Source of the DNA: Xanthocytophaga flava
GTDB lineage: Bacteria > Bacteroidota > Bacteroidia > Cytophagales > 172606-1
Assembly (NCBI RefSeq): GCF_030068545.1
Contig: NZ_JASJOR010000016.1
Location: 124,001 to 188,000, forward strand
Reading direction: 5' to 3'
DNA: 64,000 bases
Below are positions 34,807 to 42,476 of the stretch, piece by piece; within the stretch, counting starts at the first letter, position 1, and every line of letters starts with the position of its first letter. The notes beneath the pieces were generated by a model. It had not been told where the DNA came from. It made no database searches and was given only the letters and a program-made list of their open reading frames with translations. Made by a program: the position numbers and the translations under genes.

Positions 34807-35583
34807 ATGAAAAGACTTGTACATTTCCCTGCTTTTTTGATGATCGTTTTTGGGATCAGTGCGTGTCAGGAGCAGGAACAGGAAAGCACTGTGAGATCCG
34901 CTGCTACTTGTCAGATGACACAATATAATAATGTGGTTTTTCATTATTCAAGTACAGATGGAAAGTTACAATCTTTGGATTTTCCAGAAGGTAGTTATAC
35001 GTTTGAATATGGTTCAGATGGATATCTGGCTTCTGTTGAGGCAGTTCATTCAGGAACAACCTATGCTGTAAAAACAGATAGTAAAGGGAACATCACAGAA
35101 GCAATGGACTATCAGTTCAATTATGACGATCAGAACCGGTTGGTCATGGTTCAGAAGCTTACTGGAGAGATAAGCTCATATCGGCGTTTTGAATACGATA
35201 CAAATGGCAATCTGTCCAAAGTGTTTACCAAAGCATTATCTTCTGTTCCAGTTCCAGGTGCTCCGCCAGTAAAAGAAGTCCTTTCTTTGGGTAACTTTCT
35301 TTATGACACTAACAATACACCCTGGCAAAGCGATGCTATATTGAAATGGGTTGTACTTTCTTCTTTACTTACTCCTTTTGAAGTAGCTGACCAGGTGGGT
35401 GCTTACAGCCTTCATAACTGTGTAGGATATTCCATCTATTATGCAGAAGATATGGAAAATCCACGTTTCACCAGTAGTGTAAATTATACTTATAGTTCAA
35501 CTCAGGTGCCTGTACAATATAACGTAACAGGTAATGCAGGTGCCTACAGTTGTAGTTATAATTATCAATGTGGCAATGATTAA
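34807..35583 (+). CDS. Hypothetical lipoprotein with RHS/YD-like repeats
   Basis: 258 residues from ATG at 34807 (MKRLVHFPAFLMIVFGISAC). The lipobox is ISAC, so it is a lipid-anchored exported protein. The mature part contains repeated beta-hairpin units, FEYGSDGYLASVEAV, FNYDDQNRLVMVQKL and FEYDTNGNLSKVF. These resemble YD repeats of RHS proteins and are common in short Bacteroidota lipoproteins. There is no toxin or protease core, so it is not an RHS effector. An upstream frame from 34747 lacks a signal. Function unknown. Confidence 0.78.
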   Translation: MKRLVHFPAFLMIVFGISACQEQEQESTVRSAATCQMTQYNNVVFHYSSTDGKLQSLDFPEGSYTFEYGSDGYLASVEAVHSGTTYAVKTDSKGNITEAMDYQFNYDDQNRLVMVQKLTGEISSYRRFEYDTNGNLSKVFTKALSSVPVPGAPPVKEVLSLGNFLYDTNNTPWQSDAILKWVVLSSLLTPFEVADQVGAYSLHNCVGYSIYYAEDMENPRFTSSVNYTYSSTQVPVQYNVTGNAGAYSCSYNYQCGND

Positions 35584-35649
35584 TGACTACATTCTTTCTT
35601 GTTCTCCAAAGGATGTGTAGATTCGCGGGTAAAAGATCCCCCGAATAGT

Positions 35650-36234
35650 ATGATACAGCTATGTTTTGCGACCAATAATCGCCACAAGATTGAGGAAATT
35701 TCCAGACTTGTTGGTAATAATTTTCACATTGTCAGTTTACAGGAGATCGGCTGCTATGAAGAACTTCCTGAAACACATGATACCATTGAAGAAAATGCTT
35801 TTGAGAAGGCAGAATATGTATGGGAACATTTTGGCGTAAGTTGTTTTGCAGATGATTCTGGCATTGAAGTAGAAGCCCTTAATGGTGAACCAGGAGTAAA
35901 TACTGCTTTTTATGCGGGTCCACAACGCAATGCCAATGACAATATGGATCTGCTACTGAAGAAGCTTCAGGGAAAAGCAAATCGCAATGCTCATTTTCGT
36001 ACCTGTATAGCCCTTATCATTAATGGTGAAAAATATTTGTTCGAAGGTAGAATTGAAGGTCTTATTCTGGAACGTCAGCAGGGTACAGGAGGATTTGGAT
36101 ATGATCCTATCTTTATGCCCAATGGCTATCAGAAAAGTTTTGCTGAAATGACATTGGATGAAAAAGGAAGTATCAGTCACCGGGGAAAAGCAGTACAGAA
36201 ACTAATTGAGTTCCTACAAACAATGCAGAAATAA
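35650..36234 (+). CDS. rdgB: Non-canonical purine NTP pyrophosphatase (RdgB/HAM1)
   Basis: A 194-residue house-cleaning enzyme that hydrolyses (d)ITP and XTP to monophosphates and so keeps them out of DNA and RNA. Motifs: IQLCFATNNRHKIEEI at the N-terminus, DDSGIEVEALNGEPGVNTAF (the catalytic acid in ADDSG), GGFGYDPIFMP and SISHRGKAVQKL. The start at 35650 fits family length; 17 further codons upstream are not conserved-looking. Cytoplasmic, monocistronic, followed by repeat R4. Confidence 0.95.
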   Translation: MIQLCFATNNRHKIEEISRLVGNNFHIVSLQEIGCYEELPETHDTIEENAFEKAEYVWEHFGVSCFADDSGIEVEALNGEPGVNTAFYAGPQRNANDNMDLLLKKLQGKANRNAHFRTCIALIINGEKYLFEGRIEGLILERQQGTGGFGYDPIFMPNGYQKSFAEMTLDEKGSISHRGKAVQKLIEFLQTMQK

Positions 36235-36301
36235 GGCTTTATCTCTGAGTGTATATGTAGTGATTCAGAATGATTACTAACTATAATCACAAGTCCAGAC
36301 A

Positions 36302-36639
36302 GAGTCATGCTGAATTTTGGATGTGAGTAAAACCCAAGCCTATACTTTTGAAAAGTATGGACTTGGGTTAATTTTTGAGATCCCCTTTCTTCGTTTCTTT
36401 ATTGTCACTTACAGCCTTCTACTTGTGGCATGGTACTTTTTTGCTTGTCCAAAAAAGTACCCCAAAAAGGACAAAAAATTCCAAAGCTTCACCCCGCAAA
36501 GCCAACGCTAGGCCCGCGGAATTTTTATCCCTACGCACCTACACTACCTTCCACGATTGAAGTTATCTTTGCTCTCTTTGTAGCGCCTTTGTTTCTTAAC
36601 AAGAGATACGTCTTTTATTCAAAATTCGGGATGAGTCAT
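36302..36639 (+). repeat. Long structured repeat, short form (R4)
   Basis: 338 bp between the convergent rdgB and DUF1080 genes. Stem 1: AACCCAAG (36331-36338) with CTTGGGTT (36362-36369). Stem 2: GGTACTTTTTT (36432-36442) with AAAAAAGTACC (36451-36461), where R2 has CCTAC/GTAGG instead. Stem 3: AAAAATTCC (36474-36482) with GGAATTTTT (36518-36526), unrelated in sequence to stem 3 of R2 and R3 but fully paired. The tail is CAAAATTCGGGATGAGTCAT. Confidence 0.85.
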
Positions 36640-36675
36640 ATATTTTTTTAGAAAGATATGTATGCTCTTGTTCCT

Positions 36676-37548
36676 CTATTGAAAAAGAGTGGCATACTCA
36701 GTAGGTATCGCTTGAATTTTTCGTATCTGAATATCTTTGAATAATACTTCTGCTGCTTCACTCTGTAACTGTATCTTGCCTTTGGTAAGAGGCACTGCCT
36801 TACCGTTTTCCATGTATCGTGAATGCTGGAGAACCATCACCACATGGCCATTCACAATGTGTAGACTCTTATCCTGAAAACAGATTAATTCCAGTGTATT
36901 CCATTCATTGTTTGGCTTTTCATAGTTTTCGCTACGCAGGCAGAAACCACGTCCTGGTACCCCTGTACCAAATGGTAAAAATGACTGAGTAGTACTAGCT
37001 ACACTATTCATGTCTCCTTCTGACAAAAATGCCCGGATATCAATGGCAGAGTTAGCAATATTCCAGTAATCACCTATATGACCTTCCATAATCTGGAACT
37101 CTTGTGATAACTTCCAGGCTCTCCAGTAATCCACCCCACTTTCACCTACCGAATGATACAATATGCCACTATCCCGTAGTTTCTCTGTACGAGGCTCGTA
37201 CTTTTTATCACCCCATTTGACTTTGAGTTTCAGGTGATAATTCTCATATTCCTGTTTGGTAAATACCGACCCATAGATTTCTCCACTGATTCGTAATACA
37301 GGTTCGCCTTTTTCTTCTATCACCGAAAAGACGTTTTTTTCATTGGTATTGTATCCGATTGGTTTGATCAGCGAACCGGATTCGTCTTTTGGGGCGTCAC
37401 CTTTGTAATCACGCGCATGACGAAAGCTTAGATATATCTCCCAATTAGACAACTTCTTATCTAATAACGGTGTCCATTGGTCTTTGGGCTTGAATGAAGG
37501 AACCCAGATAATTACTAAGATTAAAAGAAAAAAGAGGCTATATTTCAT
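36676..37548 (-). CDS. DUF1080 (3-keto-disaccharide hydrolase-type) protein
   Basis: 290 residues with an N-terminal hydrophobic signal (MKYSLFFLLILVIIWVPSF), so exported. The rest is a single concanavalin-like jelly-roll of the DUF1080 family: WTPLLDKKLSNWEIYLSF, YHLKLKVKWGDKKYEP, DSGILYHSVGESG, FQIMEGHIGDYW, WNTLELICFQDKSLHIVNG. Family members bind or cleave modified sugars, and some hydrolyse 3-keto-glycosides. No neighbouring sugar oxidoreductase supports a pathway here, although a ThuA/PQQ-dehydrogenase fusion lies 11 kb away. It lies between two copies of the long repeat (R4 and R5). Confidence 0.88.
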   Translation of the reverse strand: MKYSLFFLLILVIIWVPSFKPKDQWTPLLDKKLSNWEIYLSFRHARDYKGDAPKDESGSLIKPIGYNTNEKNVFSVIEEKGEPVLRISGEIYGSVFTKQEYENYHLKLKVKWGDKKYEPRTEKLRDSGILYHSVGESGVDYWRAWKLSQEFQIMEGHIGDYWNIANSAIDIRAFLSEGDMNSVASTTQSFLPFGTGVPGRGFCLRSENYEKPNNEWNTLELICFQDKSLHIVNGHVVMVLQHSRYMENGKAVPLTKGKIQLQSEAAEVLFKDIQIRKIQAIPTEYATLFQ

Positions 37549-37703
37549 ACTACCTATAAAATGGGTTAAATAGATAAAAGCCCAAAGGTAGCAGATCGAT
37601 AGAGGGGATTATTTGTATAAATTCATCATAAAACGGTAGTTTTATTGATTTGTGTCATTACTGGCAGAGTGGCTTTTATTGCCTTCCATTTATCAATAGA
37701 AAC

Positions 37704-38096
37704 ATGAGTCATCCCAAGTTTTGAGGAAAAGGATATCACATCCTTTAAAAGAAAAGAAGTAAAGGAGTCACAAAGAGAGTGGTGTCTACTTCAATCGTGG
37801 GAGGTGGTGTAGGTGCGTTGGCAATCTTTTCTCCGCGAGGTTGGCCTTTGGCCTGCGGGCGGAAGAATCGGAGGAAAGTGCCTTTTTTTGCGGCTGGCAC
37901 ACATCCTGGCCCAACAAATTCTCATTTGTTGTCCTTTTTTGGGCAAGCATAAAAGTAAGAGGTCAATGGAAGAGTGATGTAAGGGACTATAAACAAATGT
38001 AGAAAGAGAGATTTCCCAAAAATTAACCCAAGCCTACACAATTTTCAAAAACATAGGCTTGGGTTTTACTCATATCCAAAATTTAGGATGACTCAT
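37704..38096 (-). repeat. Long structured repeat, long form, inverted (R5)
   Basis: 393 bp in the opposite orientation to R2-R4, so its head is at 38096. Stem 1: AACCCAAGCCTA (38025-38036) with TAGGCTTGGGTT (38054-38065), 12 bp. Stem 3: CTTTTCTCCG (37826-37835) with CGGAGGAAAG (37869-37878), one wobble or mismatch. It shares with R3 the extra internal segment (AATTCTCATTTGTTG). The ends are near-perfect inverted repeats, ATGAGTCATCC and GGATGACTCAT. Confidence 0.85.
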
Positions 38097-38122
38097 GTAA
38101 AAGAAGCAATAGAATAGGTATA

Positions 38123-38500
38123 TTATTTCAGTGTCCATACTGTTTTGATGTCTGTAATTTTAGATGTAGCATCCATATCACAGCCAAAAACTAAATCTCC
38201 CTGACAGTTATAAGCAGATACTCCGGCACATGTACAACAAAGCGCTCCTGACAAAACAGGGAAATAAATAGTTTGCCCCTCATAGGTACCTTGCTGAACA
38301 CTTTGTAATACACAGAAAGGACTTTCCGGATCTCTATTGGAATTCTTGATTAGTTCTTTGAGCCAGGGTAGATCCTCTACAGGGTTATTTACCCCACAAG
38401 CTGGTGTCGATCTTTTGGATTCAGGGCTTATACCGTCAATAGACTGGCATGATACGAATAACATAGTCATGCATGTGAAAAATAGTAGAAACAATTTCAT
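38123..38500 (-). CDS. Small hypothetical lipoprotein
   Basis: 125 residues from ATG at 38500 (MKLFLLFFTCMTMLFVSCQS), with lipobox FVSC. The mature part has several cysteines (PACGVNN, FCVLQ, GALCCTCAGVSAYNCQ, FGCDMDA), which suggests a disulfide-rich domain. The CCTCAG stretch and the acquired-looking compactness resemble small secreted inhibitors, but no family is recognised. It is followed closely by repeat R5. Confidence 0.65.
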   Translation of the reverse strand: MKLFLLFFTCMTMLFVSCQSIDGISPESKRSTPACGVNNPVEDLPWLKELIKNSNRDPESPFCVLQSVQQGTYEGQTIYFPVLSGALCCTCAGVSAYNCQGDLVFGCDMDATSKITDIKTVWTLK

Positions 38501-38642
38501 GAGCGTGGTATATTTCAGATTTTTAAAATTGTTATACCCTATTGACACTCAGTATGCTTAAATGGTTGTCAGTTAACGGAGATTTTTTGGAGACATTTGT
38601 TTTAGTGGAAATTGCAATACTATAAGCCTTGTTTAATTCTTT

Positions 38643-39299
38643 CTACTGGGATGTGATAACAATTACTCCAAACACCATTTTTATCCCAAATCGTTTATAC
38701 GCTTCCAAACCTTTTACAACCTCAATAGTATATTTTTCCGGTTGTTCTTTTATAGATTTCAGCTTTTCCTGAAGCGCTTTGTTTTTCCTGGGCCTTTTTT
38801 CTACTATACCATTTTTAGCAGGTATGCTTATCTCCTGCACATAGATTTTGCCATCAATGATATAGGTCAGATCCGGATTTTGGCTGAAATCTTTTTCACG
38901 GACATAGATAAGTGATTTGGGATAGTCAATAAAACCGCCTTCTATCTTAGTCAGATTGGCAGACGGACTAATAAAATACATGAGCCTGGAGTTCATTAAA
39001 CTCAGGCTATCCTGGCTATTTAAATTGCCTGGTGAAATTTCGATAGTTTTGCCGTGAGTAGTATACATGAAAGTCTTTTTGACCTGTTCTTGATTTTGGT
39101 GCGGAATAGTACTGAGTTCAATGATTGACTCACTGATAAACTTTAGCCTGCAATTAGGCAGATCGTCTTCCATAGATACAGATACATAATAATCATTAGA
39201 TTTCTGACCATAGAGACAGGTACAAGCAATCAAGGTGACCAGGTAAATAGTGAAAAAGCTTTTTATAGTTTGAAGAATACCTCGTCTTTCAGATTTCAT
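38643..39299 (-). CDS. Exported protein ending in a TonB-plug-like motif
   Basis: 218 residues with a signal peptide (IYLVTLIACTCLYGQ). The final ~80 residues contain TYIIDGKIYVQE and then IEVVKGLEAYKRFGIKMVFG and VIVITSQ. This is the same order as the plug of SusC-type receptors (IDG, VLKD-A--YG, NGVIIITT), but there is no barrel. Stand-alone plug-like tails are known on exported signalling proteins of Bacteroidota, such as BlaR1-type proteins. It is not part of a receptor operon here. Its role, possibly docking to TonB or a receptor, is inferred. Confidence 0.65.
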   Translation of the reverse strand: MKSERRGILQTIKSFFTIYLVTLIACTCLYGQKSNDYYVSVSMEDDLPNCRLKFISESIIELSTIPHQNQEQVKKTFMYTTHGKTIEISPGNLNSQDSLSLMNSRLMYFISPSANLTKIEGGFIDYPKSLIYVREKDFSQNPDLTYIIDGKIYVQEISIPAKNGIVEKRPRKNKALQEKLKSIKEQPEKYTIEVVKGLEAYKRFGIKMVFGVIVITSQ

Positions 39300-39437
39300 G
39301 CTATAACAGATTTACATTTTTATCTTTTGTATACCAATACAGGTAGAACAACTATACATTGTTCCTGACTTTTAGAGAATACCTGCAAACCTATATGATT
39401 TTAAGATAAAAACTCTGTCCATGACTTATTGTTGTCA

Positions 39438-40808
39438 ATGCAACGTCGCAATTTTCTAAGAAAAGCAGGCTTTCTAACTACTGGAGCCTTGCTTTCTCAC
39501 TCTACACAAGCTTACCAGAATGTTACACCTATTCAAAAAGGTGACCATGTACTTATTCTGGGTGCAGGCGTTTCTGGTCTGTCTGCCGCCTACATGTTAC
39601 AAAAACGAGGGGTCGCTTATACCCTGCTGGAAGCAAGATCAAGAACAGGTGGACGGATACTGACACATACAATTGATAAAGATACTGGCTTACATGTGGA
39701 ACTGGGAGCTGAGTGGGTAGGCGCTTCTCACAAACGCTTACTTGCCCTTTGTAAAGAGTTAGACCTGGAAGTAGAGGATCATTCGTTTCGGTTTTATTCT
39801 CTTTTGCAGGGACAATATACTACCCCTGATACCTATCAGCCAGATGTAGCATGGGATAAGAAATACAAAGGGCTACTGGAAGGATTTCTAACTAAAAGTG
39901 AAAAAGAGAAAAAGCGGCTGGATAAAATTGACTGGTGGAGATATCTGGTTAGCCAGGGTATTCCGGATCGTGAACTGGAGATACGCGAACTCAATGACAG
40001 TACAGATTTTGGAGAATCCATTCGAAATGTATCGGCGTATTCTGGTATCTCGGAATATGCAGGCTCAAGCCCAAATAATGAAATGGACTTTAAGATAAAA
40101 GGAGGGAATACTCAGCTTATTGAAAAGCTAACTGAGAAGGTAGGCACTGATAAAATACTGAAGAATAAAAAAGTAACACATGTTTATCAGGACAATAAGC
40201 AGGTAAAGGTTACCTGTAAGGATGGAACTACCTATACTGGACATAAACTAATTTGTACGCTGCCTGCTGTAGCAGTGCTGGACATTCAATGGAATCCTGT
40301 GCTGCCAGAGTTACAGATAGAAGCTCTACAGCAACTACAGTATGCACGAATTATCAAATCGTCAGTATTATTTACAGAACGCTTCTGGAAGGACGAAGCA
40401 CTAAGTATTGTCAGTGATACCTTGCCTCATTATTTCTTTCATACTACCAAAAATCAACCTGGCCCCAAAGGTGTTTTGACCTCTTATACCATTGGCGATA
40501 AAGCACATATTTTTTCACGACTTTCAACAAAACAAAAGATTTCACGGATCTGTCAGGCTTTGGATACTGCTTTTGGTGATACTGAATCTCTGGCTGAAAC
40601 AGCCGTTTACTATTACTGGGCCGATGATGCCATTACTCAGGGTGCCTATGCCATTTATGATGTAAATCAATGGTATGGCATTCGGGAGGCAATTGCTCAG
40701 TCATTCAAACATGTTGTTTTTGCTGGCGAGCATATTGCTGAGTGGCAAGGATTTATGGAAGGCGCTATTCAGACAGGCGAAGATGCAGCATTGGCGTTGC
40801 TTGGATAG
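39438..40808 (+). CDS. Flavin monoamine oxidase family protein, Tat-type signal
   Basis: A 456-residue FAD enzyme that oxidises amines or related substrates. The start at 39438 gives MQRRNFLRKAGFLTTGALLS, a twin-arginine-like signal, so the folded flavoprotein is probably exported. The FAD motif is VLILGAGVSGLSAAYMLQKR followed by EARSRTGGRI. The C-terminal FAD-contact region is VFAGEHIAEWQGFMEGAIQT. The substrate is unknown. A Crp-like regulator starts 73 bp downstream on the same strand and an SDR follows, suggesting a small redox unit. Confidence 0.88.
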   Translation: MQRRNFLRKAGFLTTGALLSHSTQAYQNVTPIQKGDHVLILGAGVSGLSAAYMLQKRGVAYTLLEARSRTGGRILTHTIDKDTGLHVELGAEWVGASHKRLLALCKELDLEVEDHSFRFYSLLQGQYTTPDTYQPDVAWDKKYKGLLEGFLTKSEKEKKRLDKIDWWRYLVSQGIPDRELEIRELNDSTDFGESIRNVSAYSGISEYAGSSPNNEMDFKIKGGNTQLIEKLTEKVGTDKILKNKKVTHVYQDNKQVKVTCKDGTTYTGHKLICTLPAVAVLDIQWNPVLPELQIEALQQLQYARIIKSSVLFTERFWKDEALSIVSDTLPHYFFHTTKNQPGPKGVLTSYTIGDKAHIFSRLSTKQKISRICQALDTAFGDTESLAETAVYYYWADDAITQGAYAIYDVNQWYGIREAIAQSFKHVVFAGEHIAEWQGFMEGAIQTGEDAALALLG

Positions 40809-40881
40809 AAGGAATCGGTTATGATTATTTTCTTAAAGATACCTATATTTGTTTACAAAAGTGTTCTATTTCAAAGCGAGT

Positions 40882-41478
40882 ATGGAACTTATACAGTATC
40901 TTGAATCTTATAAACCGATTTCGAAAGAGGATGAATCATTGATTGCAGGTGTATTTGAACGTCTACAGTTTAAAGAAGGGACAATGCTCTCTGCTGTCAA
41001 TCAGATCTGCAAAAAGATTTATTTCATTTGTAATGGTATACTACGTATTGTATCAGTTTCTGAAAAAGGAAATGATATAACCCATTTTTTCTTAAAAGAG
41101 AATTATTTCTGTACCATTACCAATAGTTTCAATAATCAGATTGTAGCCCAGGAAGGCATTCAGGCAGCTACAGATGTAGAAGTGCTGGCAATTGGTAAAG
41201 AAGAACTCAGTGAATTGTATCTGCAAGTTCCGTATATAAAAGAAGTCATACAGAAAGTGATGCAGGAAACGTTACTGCAAAAAGTACAAGTCCGTAATAC
41301 CTACCAGGGACTTGATGCAACAAGTCGCTATAAGCTTTTCTTAATGCTTCAGCCAGAAGTAGCTGCACGAGTTCCGTTAGGGTATATTGCATCCTATCTG
41401 GATATTACTCAGCAGTCGCTAAGTCGTATACGAAAAAATCTTTCCCAATCCAGCTACAATCAGCCAACTCGACCTTAA
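40882..41478 (+). CDS. Crp/Fnr-family transcriptional regulator
   Basis: 198 residues from ATG at 40882 (MELIQYLESYKPISKED). The N-terminal cyclic-nucleotide-binding fold is at about 15-120 (GILRIVSVSEKGNDITHFF). The C-terminal winged helix is at about 150-195 (PLGYIASYLDITQQSLSRIR). There are no Fnr-type cysteines, so oxygen sensing by an iron-sulfur cluster is unlikely. The cAMP-contacting motif is not evident either, so the effector may differ, as in many Bacteroidota members. It is placed between an amine oxidase and an SDR gene, both plausible targets. Confidence 0.88.
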   Translation: MELIQYLESYKPISKEDESLIAGVFERLQFKEGTMLSAVNQICKKIYFICNGILRIVSVSEKGNDITHFFLKENYFCTITNSFNNQIVAQEGIQAATDVEVLAIGKEELSELYLQVPYIKEVIQKVMQETLLQKVQVRNTYQGLDATSRYKLFLMLQPEVAARVPLGYIASYLDITQQSLSRIRKNLSQSSYNQPTRP

Positions 41479-41621
41479 AAGGTATCATTCCACTTATAGT
41501 AATAGGTAAAAATCTAGACTCTTTATTTCGCACTGCCAGAGCCTGATCGATTTTACCAAATGTTAAATAGATTCGGTTGGGTGTTAGTGACTTTTGTATT
41601 GTCAAAACAAAAAACAATACA

Positions 41622-42362
41622 ATGGATACAACATTTCAACATCAGAGCCTCAGAGACAAAAGAGTTGTCATTCTGGGTGGAAGTACAGGTTTGGGATTTG
41701 CTACAGGCAAGGCGGCTGCACAGGAAGGTGCTAAAATTACGTTGGTCTCACATAGTCTGCAAAAATTAGAGATCGCTGCAAGTCAATTACCCTCAGAGAC
41801 AGAGATATATTCTGTAGATTTGAGTGAGGAAACTAATATTCGTAATTTTTTTGAGGGCTATGGTCAGATAGATCATTTAGTGTATACAGCAGGTGAAAAT
41901 CTGACTCTGAATACGATTGAACAGCTAAGTCTGGAAGCAGCACAGAAGTTTTTTGCTATACGGTATTGGGGAGCTTTGGCTGCAATAAAATATGCTAAGA
42001 AGCATATAAACTCAGGTGGCTCTATCACATTAACAGGTGGAATCGCCAGTTTACGGCCTCAAGCTGGATGGGGTATAGGCGCTAGTATTTGTGGTGCAAT
42101 GGATGCTTTCACCCGTGCTATGGCCGTAGAGCTTGCTCCTATACGGGTAAATATCGTTTCTCCAGGCTTGGTGCGTACCAATCTCTGGAATAGTATGGAC
42201 GAAGCAGATCGGGATGGTCTTTTTCAGACAGTAGGTCAGGCGTTACCTGTAGGCAGAATAGGTGAGGCAGATGAGGTGGCTCAAACCTATCTTTACTTTA
42301 TGAAGCAAGCATTTAGTACAGGCCAGTCAGTGGTTGTAGATGGTGGAAATGTGCTTGTGTAG
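41622..42362 (+). CDS. Short-chain dehydrogenase/reductase
   Basis: A 246-residue NAD(P)-dependent oxidoreductase. The start at 41622 (MDTTFQHQSLRDKRVVILGG) is followed by the cofactor motif GGSTGLGFATG. The usual catalytic Ser-Tyr-x3-Lys is altered. SITLTGGIASLRPQAGWGIG has no Tyr at the expected place, and the YxxxK motif is not seen. It may therefore be a divergent or atypical member. The C-terminal VNIVSPGLVRTNLW and GQSVVVDGGNVLV are typical. It lies 143 bp after the Crp-like gene and may be regulated by it. Confidence 0.85.
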   Translation: MDTTFQHQSLRDKRVVILGGSTGLGFATGKAAAQEGAKITLVSHSLQKLEIAASQLPSETEIYSVDLSEETNIRNFFEGYGQIDHLVYTAGENLTLNTIEQLSLEAAQKFFAIRYWGALAAIKYAKKHINSGGSITLTGGIASLRPQAGWGIGASICGAMDAFTRAMAVELAPIRVNIVSPGLVRTNLWNSMDEADRDGLFQTVGQALPVGRIGEADEVAQTYLYFMKQAFSTGQSVVVDGGNVLV

Positions 42363-42401
42363 TAGATATCCATACTTCTTTTCAGTCCAGTGTCTTTATG
42401 T

Positions 42402-42455
42402 GAAGTTGCAGTAGACTTATTTTCTTTGTATTGATAGTAAGCCTACTGCAGCTTT
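42402..42455. terminator. Bidirectional hairpin between convergent genes
   Basis: TTGCAGTAGACTTATT (from 42405) pairs with AGTAAGCCTACTGCAG (ending about 42453), with a few mismatches. It lies between the SDR (plus) and the hybrid kinase (minus). Confidence 0.5.
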
Positions 42456-42476
42456 CTATAATCTGCTTTGTATTGG

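Noticed and set aside
23594..38096. CRISPR array
   Set aside because: The repeats are long, kilobases apart and in both orientations, with no regular spacers and no cas genes.
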